Assembly: GCA_027484405.1 (NCBI GenBank)
Contig: JAIXTA010000035.1
Coordinates: 1 to 64,000, forward strand
Source: Burkholderiales bacterium
GTDB taxonomy: Bacteria; Pseudomonadota; Gammaproteobacteria; Burkholderiales; Burkholderiaceae_C
DNA: 64,000 nucleotides
Reading direction: 5' to 3'
In this document: one piece after another, positions 60,030 to 64,000 of the stretch
Layout of the letters: each line of letters opens with the position of its first letter
How positions within the stretch are numbered: position 1 is the stretch's first letter
The notes under the pieces: model-generated
Told to the model about the DNA's origin: nothing
Seen by the model: only the letters and a program-made list of their open reading frames with translations
Database searches by the model: none
Translations under genes and position numbers: made by a program

Positions 60030-61277
60030 ATGCGGCGAGTCGTCTGGTACATATCGAAATACACCGCACCGCGGCAGCACGCGCGTGTGGGAGTTCGCGC
60101 GCACAGCATTCTCAGCGAGATGGCGCGCAAGGGCGTGGAGCCTGTGCTGATCACCTCGGATGCGAACCATCTGGCCAATGTGCCGGCGCTGAGCAGGCGC
60201 GTGCAGGACGAGGTTCACGACGGCGTACACGTCCGCTGGATTCGAACGCTGAAGTATGGGGCGGCGCGAACGATGCGGCGCATCATGAGCTGGTTCGACT
60301 TCGAACTCAAGGTGGCCTTGTTCGGTTGCCGCGATCTGCCGAGGCCCGATGTCATCATCGCCTCCAGCCTGTCCTTGCTGACTGTTGTGACCGGGCTGTA
60401 CCTGCGCCGCAAGTTCCCGGGCTGCAAGCTCGTGTTCGAAGTCCGCGATGTTTGGCCGATGATTCTCGTGAAGACCGGGGGCTTTTCGCCGCGCAATCCA
60501 GCCATCTGGTTTCTTTCGCAGGTCGAGCGGCTGGGCTACCGACATGCAGACTTGATCGTGTCAACGCTGCCCAATCTGTCGGAGCATGTGCAGGAGGTGC
60601 TTGGTGAGGCCCGGTCGGTGGTGTGTATTCCGCAGGGTATCGATCTGAGGGAGCAGCAGACTCCTGCCTGCCTTTCTGCCGATTACGTCGAGCAGCACAT
60701 CCCGCGCGGAAAGTTCATCGTCTGCCATGCCGGCTCGATCGGTGCAGACAACGCCCTTGAGACCCTGCTGGCCTGCGCCCGTGCAATGGTTTCCGAGCCC
60801 GACGTGCACTTCCTGATCGTCGGCGAGGGTTACCTGAAGGCTAGCCTACAGGCGCAAGTGGCGGATCTTTCCAACATCACCTTCGCGCCGGGCGTGCCGC
60901 GCAGCTGCGTGCAAGACCTGCTTTCGCATGTGGACGTCGTGTATTTTGCGGCGCATCGCTCGCCCGTCCTCCGTTTCGGCCAGTCGCTCAACAAGATCGT
61001 GGACTACATGTACGCCGGCAAGCCGATCATCGGCTCGTATACCGGCTATCCATCGATGATCAACGAGGCGGACTGCGGGGAGTTCGTGCCTGCGGAAGAC
61101 GTGCATGCGCTGGCCGACGCCATTCGTCGATTCAAGGCGATCGATGCTGCGCATCGTGCCGACATGGGCCGCCGCGGACGTGAATGGATCGTCCAGAACC
61201 GATCCTTCGAGGCTCTCGCCCAGGCATACCTATCCGAGATTGATCGACTGGCGCCCACGCCGAGTGCCAGGCATTGA
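60030..61277 (+). CDS. Family-4-type glycosyltransferase (WbuB-like)
   Basis: A 415-residue soluble GT-B glycosyltransferase of the GT4 group often annotated WbuB-like. N-terminal WYISKYTAPRQHARVGVRAH, linker LVFEVRDVWPMI, and C-terminal CHAGSIGADNALETLLACAR with FIVGEGYLKASLQ and SLNKIVDYMYAGKPII. It adds a sugar to the lipid-linked repeat. It starts 8 bp after the amidotransferase stop. Donor and acceptor are unknown. Confidence 0.88.
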   Translation: MRRVVWYISKYTAPRQHARVGVRAHSILSEMARKGVEPVLITSDANHLANVPALSRRVQDEVHDGVHVRWIRTLKYGAARTMRRIMSWFDFELKVALFGCRDLPRPDVIIASSLSLLTVVTGLYLRRKFPGCKLVFEVRDVWPMILVKTGGFSPRNPAIWFLSQVERLGYRHADLIVSTLPNLSEHVQEVLGEARSVVCIPQGIDLREQQTPACLSADYVEQHIPRGKFIVCHAGSIGADNALETLLACARAMVSEPDVHFLIVGEGYLKASLQAQVADLSNITFAPGVPRSCVQDLLSHVDVVYFAAHRSPVLRFGQSLNKIVDYMYAGKPIIGSYTGYPSMINEADCGEFVPAEDVHALADAIRRFKAIDAAHRADMGRRGREWIVQNRSFEALAQAYLSEIDRLAPTPSARH

Positions 61278-61292
61278 CGTGCGCCAATCGGC

Positions 61293-61904
61293 ATGAGGGA
61301 AACAAAGGTGAAGCGGACTTTCGACTTCCTGGCTGCGGCGGCTCTTCTGCTTGTTCTCGCCCTGCCCTTGGCACTGTTGTATATCCAGGTGCGGCGGCGC
61401 CTTGGCGCGCCGGCGTTGTTTCGCCAGGTGCGGCCCGGTCTGGGCGGACGCCCGTTTGAAATGATCAAGTTTCGAACCATGACCGATGCCAGGGATGCCT
61501 CGGGTCAGCTGCTGCCAGACAGCGAGCGTCTGACGCCGTTTGGTAGGTGGCTTCGCTCCACCAGCCTCGATGAACTGCCTGAGCTCTGGAATGTGCTCTG
61601 CGGGCACATGAGTCTGGTGGGGCCTCGGCCTCTGCTCATGGAGTATCTCCCGCTCTACAGCGCCGAGCAGGCCCGTCGGCATGACGTCCGGCCAGGCGTC
61701 ACGGGCTGGGCGCAGATCAACGGGCGCAACGCGATCAGCTGGGACCAGAAGTTCGCACTGGACGTCTGGTACGTAGACAACCAGAGTCTGTGGCTTGACC
61801 TGAAGATCCTGGCCCTTACCGTACTGAAAGTGTTAAGAAAGGAAGGCATTTCGTCGGCGGGCGAGGCAACGATGCCCCGCTTCACTGGAACGAAAGCCGA
61901 CTGA
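61293..61904 (+). CDS. Bactoprenyl-phosphate sugar transferase (PglC-like)
   Basis: A 203-residue small phosphoglycosyl transferase that starts repeat assembly. One N-terminal re-entrant helix (LAAAALLLVLALPLALLYI), then FRQVRPGLGGRPFEMIKFRTM, the catalytic Asp-Glu in STSLDELPELWNVL and the basic MSLVGPRPLL. The PglC-type start (MKRxFD) would correspond to the GTG at 61308, preceded by GAGGG at 9-bp spacing; I list the longer ATG but that GTG is likely. The following genes encode PglD- and PglE-like enzymes, suggesting a UDP-diNAcBac donor. Confidence 0.9.
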   Translation: MRETKVKRTFDFLAAAALLLVLALPLALLYIQVRRRLGAPALFRQVRPGLGGRPFEMIKFRTMTDARDASGQLLPDSERLTPFGRWLRSTSLDELPELWNVLCGHMSLVGPRPLLMEYLPLYSAEQARRHDVRPGVTGWAQINGRNAISWDQKFALDVWYVDNQSLWLDLKILALTVLKVLRKEGISSAGEATMPRFTGTKAD

Positions 61905-61913
61905 GGAGACGAT

Positions 61914-62555
61914 ATGCAGGAGATCGCAGTTTTCGGTGCTAGTGGGTTTGGCCGTGAGGTGATGCCAGTAGTTCGGCAACAGATTGCATCTGCCGGCACG
62001 CATGCCCGCCTAAGCTTCGTTGACGATGCACCAACTTCGTCGGAATGCAACGGGCATCCAGTGTTTGTCTACAGCGATTGGCTGGCTGGAGCTGCTATCG
62101 GCAAGTCTGTTGCGATCGCAATTGCGAATAGCCAGGTCCGGGAAAAGCTGGCCCAAAGATGTGTCGCTGACGGGGTGAAGTTCCTCGAGATTCGACACCC
62201 GAACGTCGTGCAGTTTGATGATGTGCAAATTGGTGAAGGCGCGATTCTCTGCCCCTTTGTCACGCTGACTAGCAATATCCGCATCGGAAAGCACTTCCAC
62301 GCAAACATCTACAGCTATGTCGCGCATGACTGTGCGATCGGCGACTATGTGACCTTTGCGCCAGCTGTGAAGTGCAACGGAAATGTTGTAGTTGAAGATC
62401 ACGCCTACATCGGAACCGGGGCAGTAATCAAGCAGGGTCAACCGGGCAAGCCCATTGTCATTGGCCGAGGCGCAGTGGTTGGCATGGGGGCGGTTGTGAC
62501 CAAGAGTGTTCCGGCGGGCACCACAGTGGTGGGCAATCCGGCGCGCCCTCTTTGA
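61914..62555 (+). CDS. Sugar O/N-acetyltransferase (PglD/NeuD-like)
   Basis: A 213-residue left-handed beta-helix acyltransferase. The N-terminal Rossmann-like cap (IAVFGASGFGREVMPV) binds UDP-sugar. Hexapeptide turns follow (VQIGEGAILCPFVTL, YVAHDCAIGDYVTFAP with the likely catalytic His, IGTGAVIKQG, VVGMGAVVTKSV). PglD acetylates the C4 amino group of UDP-4-amino sugars. AGGAG precedes the ATG. The neighbouring PglE-like gene makes the matching substrate. Confidence 0.9.
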   Translation: MQEIAVFGASGFGREVMPVVRQQIASAGTHARLSFVDDAPTSSECNGHPVFVYSDWLAGAAIGKSVAIAIANSQVREKLAQRCVADGVKFLEIRHPNVVQFDDVQIGEGAILCPFVTLTSNIRIGKHFHANIYSYVAHDCAIGDYVTFAPAVKCNGNVVVEDHAYIGTGAVIKQGQPGKPIVIGRGAVVGMGAVVTKSVPAGTTVVGNPARPL

Positions 62556-62569
62556 GTCAGGAATTCATC

Positions 62570-63817
62570 GTGCTGAACACCCCATTCTCCCCGTGGCCCT
62601 CTTTTACCGCTGAGGAAGCCGAGGCGATCCACGGCGTCCTGCTGTCGAACAAGGTCAACTACTGGACGGGCAACGAGGCCCGCGCGTTCGAGCGTGAGTT
62701 TGCGCAGTGGTGCGAAACGCGCTACGCAGTCGCGCTGGCCAATGGAACGCTTGCGCTCGATGTCGCCTTGAAGGCGCTCGGCATCGGTCCGGGTGACGAG
62801 GTAGTGGTCACTCCGCGGACCTTCATGGCGAGCGTGTCCTGTGTGGTGAACGCTGGCGCCACGCCGGTGTTCGCGGATGTGGAGCCGGACTCGGGCAATC
62901 TATCTGCACGAACGATCTCGGCTGTGCTGACTGAGCGCACGCGCGCGATCATATGTGTTCACCTCGCGGGCTGGCCTTGCGACATGGATCCGATCATGAC
63001 GCTTGCAGAGCAGCATGGTCTGAAGATCATCGAGGACTGTGCACAAGCGCATGGCGCGCACTACAAGGGGCGGCCGGTCGGCAGCATCGGTCACATCGGC
63101 GCCTGGAGCTTCTGCCAGGACAAGATCATGACCACTGGCGGTGAGGGCGGCATGGTCACGACCAACGATGAGGCGCTATGGCGCACCATGTGGGCCTACA
63201 AGGACCACGGCAAGAGTTATGAAGCGGTCTACGAACGCAGCCACCCGCCGGGTTTTCGCTGGCTGCACGAGTCCTTCGGGACCAACTGGCGCATGCTCGA
63301 GATCCAGGCGGTGATCGGTCGTATCCAGCTCAAGCGCATGGGTGAGTGGACGGCCCGCAGGCATGACAATGCCCAGCGGCTGCGTGCTGCGCTGGCGCCG
63401 TTTTCCAGTGAACGGGGCCCCGTCCGCGTGCCGGCTTTCCGCTGCGCATCCTGTCCGGGCCAGTGCGGCAACGGCCCCTGCATCCATGCGAGCTACAAGT
63501 TCTATGCCTATGTGCGGCCCGAGAGTCTGGCCCCGGGCTGGACCCGTGACCGTATTGTCGACACCATTGTGGCGGCAGGCGTGCCCTGCTATCAGGGCAG
63601 TTGCAGTGAGGTGTATCTGGAGAAGGCGTTCGACGGCACAGGTTTCAGGCCCAGTGCCCGCCTGCCCGTGGCGCAGCGCCTTGGTGAGACCAGCTTGATG
63701 TTCCTGATCCATCCCACCCTCACGCCTGCCGAGATGGACAAGGCCTGCTCTGTCATCGGTGAAGTGTTGACCGAGGCATCAATGCCAGCCCGGGGTGTGG
63801 TTGCAGCGGCCGAATAG
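62570..63817 (+). CDS. DegT/DnrJ/EryC1 sugar aminotransferase (PglE-like)
   Basis: A 415-residue PLP enzyme that would put an amino group at C4 of a UDP-4-keto-6-deoxy sugar. NGTLALDVALKALGIGPGDEV, EDCAQAHGA and the Schiff-base Lys185 in FCQDKIMTTGGEGG are visible. I chose the GTG at 62570, with AGGA 7 bp upstream; a TTG at 62552 overlapping the previous stop is the alternative. Residues about 292-304 hold a four-cysteine insertion, RCASCPGQCGNGPC, that I do not expect in this family. Confidence 0.9.
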   Translation: MLNTPFSPWPSFTAEEAEAIHGVLLSNKVNYWTGNEARAFEREFAQWCETRYAVALANGTLALDVALKALGIGPGDEVVVTPRTFMASVSCVVNAGATPVFADVEPDSGNLSARTISAVLTERTRAIICVHLAGWPCDMDPIMTLAEQHGLKIIEDCAQAHGAHYKGRPVGSIGHIGAWSFCQDKIMTTGGEGGMVTTNDEALWRTMWAYKDHGKSYEAVYERSHPPGFRWLHESFGTNWRMLEIQAVIGRIQLKRMGEWTARRHDNAQRLRAALAPFSSERGPVRVPAFRCASCPGQCGNGPCIHASYKFYAYVRPESLAPGWTRDRIVDTIVAAGVPCYQGSCSEVYLEKAFDGTGFRPSARLPVAQRLGETSLMFLIHPTLTPAEMDKACSVIGEVLTEASMPARGVVAAAE

Positions 63818-63848
63818 CGGCAAGGCACAGACCCTCAGGAGACCCGCG

Positions 63849-64000
63849 ATGAACATGCTGCGCTCGATGGGTGTACGCGCACTCGCCCTGCCACGTCCGT
63901 TCAAGCGGGCCCTGGTGCTTGCGCTTGATGCGGGCCTGTGCGTGCTCGCGGTCTGGCTGGCGTACTACCTGCGTCTTGGCGCCTTTGTCTCCATTGATGG
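63849..64000 (+). CDS. Polysaccharide biosynthesis 4,6-dehydratase, N-terminus (PglF/WbpM-like; 3' cut)
   Basis: Fifty residues before the window ends. PRPFKRALVLALDAGLCVLAVWLAYYLRLGAFV matches the N-terminal membrane helix of WbpM/PglF-type nucleoside-diphosphate-sugar epimerase/dehydratases. The catalytic domain is outside the window. GGAGA precedes the ATG. With the upstream PglC, PglD and PglE homologues this would complete a UDP-diNAcBac or UDP-QuiNAc pathway. Confidence 0.75.
   Translation, partial: MNMLRSMGVRALALPRPFKRALVLALDAGLCVLAVWLAYYLRLGAFVSID

Overview
The window looks like chromosomal DNA of a high-GC betaproteobacterium of the order Burkholderiales, probably near Comamonadaceae or Sphaerotilaceae. 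This rests on the aa3 oxidase gene order (ctaD, small assembly protein, ctaG, DUF2970, ctaE, a divergent DUF2909 gene, SURF1, SCO-like, ctaA, ctaB, SCO), on a CIRCE-controlled rpoH, and on the style of the signalling genes. The genus cannot be settled from sequence alone. I saw no tRNA, rRNA, CRISPR array, insertion sequence or prophage gene.

Region 1 (1-7674) is the cytochrome c oxidase and assembly locus, covering the 3' end of ctaD, Cu delivery (CtaG, SCO proteins), SURF1, and the heme A pathway (CtaB, CtaA). A decayed, internally deleted copy of the SCO gene lies downstream at about 7.84-7.99 kb. Region 2 (8.2-15.4 kb) holds a chemoreceptor, an outer-membrane beta-barrel, two lipoproteins, and a tightly overlapped trio made of a membrane-bound AraC-type regulator, a secreted protein and a lipoprotein. 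Region 3 (15.2-21 kb) carries opgG-opgH for periplasmic glucans, a small basic membrane protein and a divergent GIN-domain protein. Region 4 (21-25 kb) has a TPR-GGDEF cyclase, rpoH with a perfect CIRCE operator, and an unknown protein.

Region 5 (25.2-37.2 kb) is a dense sensory island. It encodes a receiver-HPt protein, an excisionase-type HTH-receiver fusion, a PAS protein with a degenerate kinase core, a CheY-like receiver, an HD-GYP phosphodiesterase and a LOV-domain histidine kinase. These are followed by an H-NOX-like protein with an HNOBA-domain histidine kinase, a periplasmic solute-binding protein with a periplasmic-sensor histidine kinase, and a last receiver. Most genes overlap or abut, so I infer one integrated network taking blue light, a gas or heme-related signal and a periplasmic ligand, with phosphotransfer and c-di-GMP outputs. 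It is the best candidate here for an undescribed system. Two key sensory sites are atypical: the LOV domain keeps the photoactive Cys but has Leu at the signalling Gln position, and the H-NOX-like protein keeps a candidate heme His but lacks the YxSxR motif.

Region 6 (37.3-45.6 kb) is a TetR-controlled tripartite RND efflux operon with an 18-bp operator palindrome, followed by tRNA 2-selenouridine synthase. Region 7 (45.7-64 kb) is a polysaccharide locus: manC; a yjbE/yjbH-like pair with a MORN protein; SLBB export and Wzz proteins; a UDP-HexNAc dehydrogenase; Wzy- and Wzx-like membrane proteins; a fused glutaminase/N-acetyl sugar amidotransferase; a glycosyltransferase; and a set resembling PglC, PglD, PglE and PglF (the last cut by the window end). 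Together these suggest an exported heteropolysaccharide built on a diNAcBac-type first sugar and containing an amidated or amidinated uronic acid.
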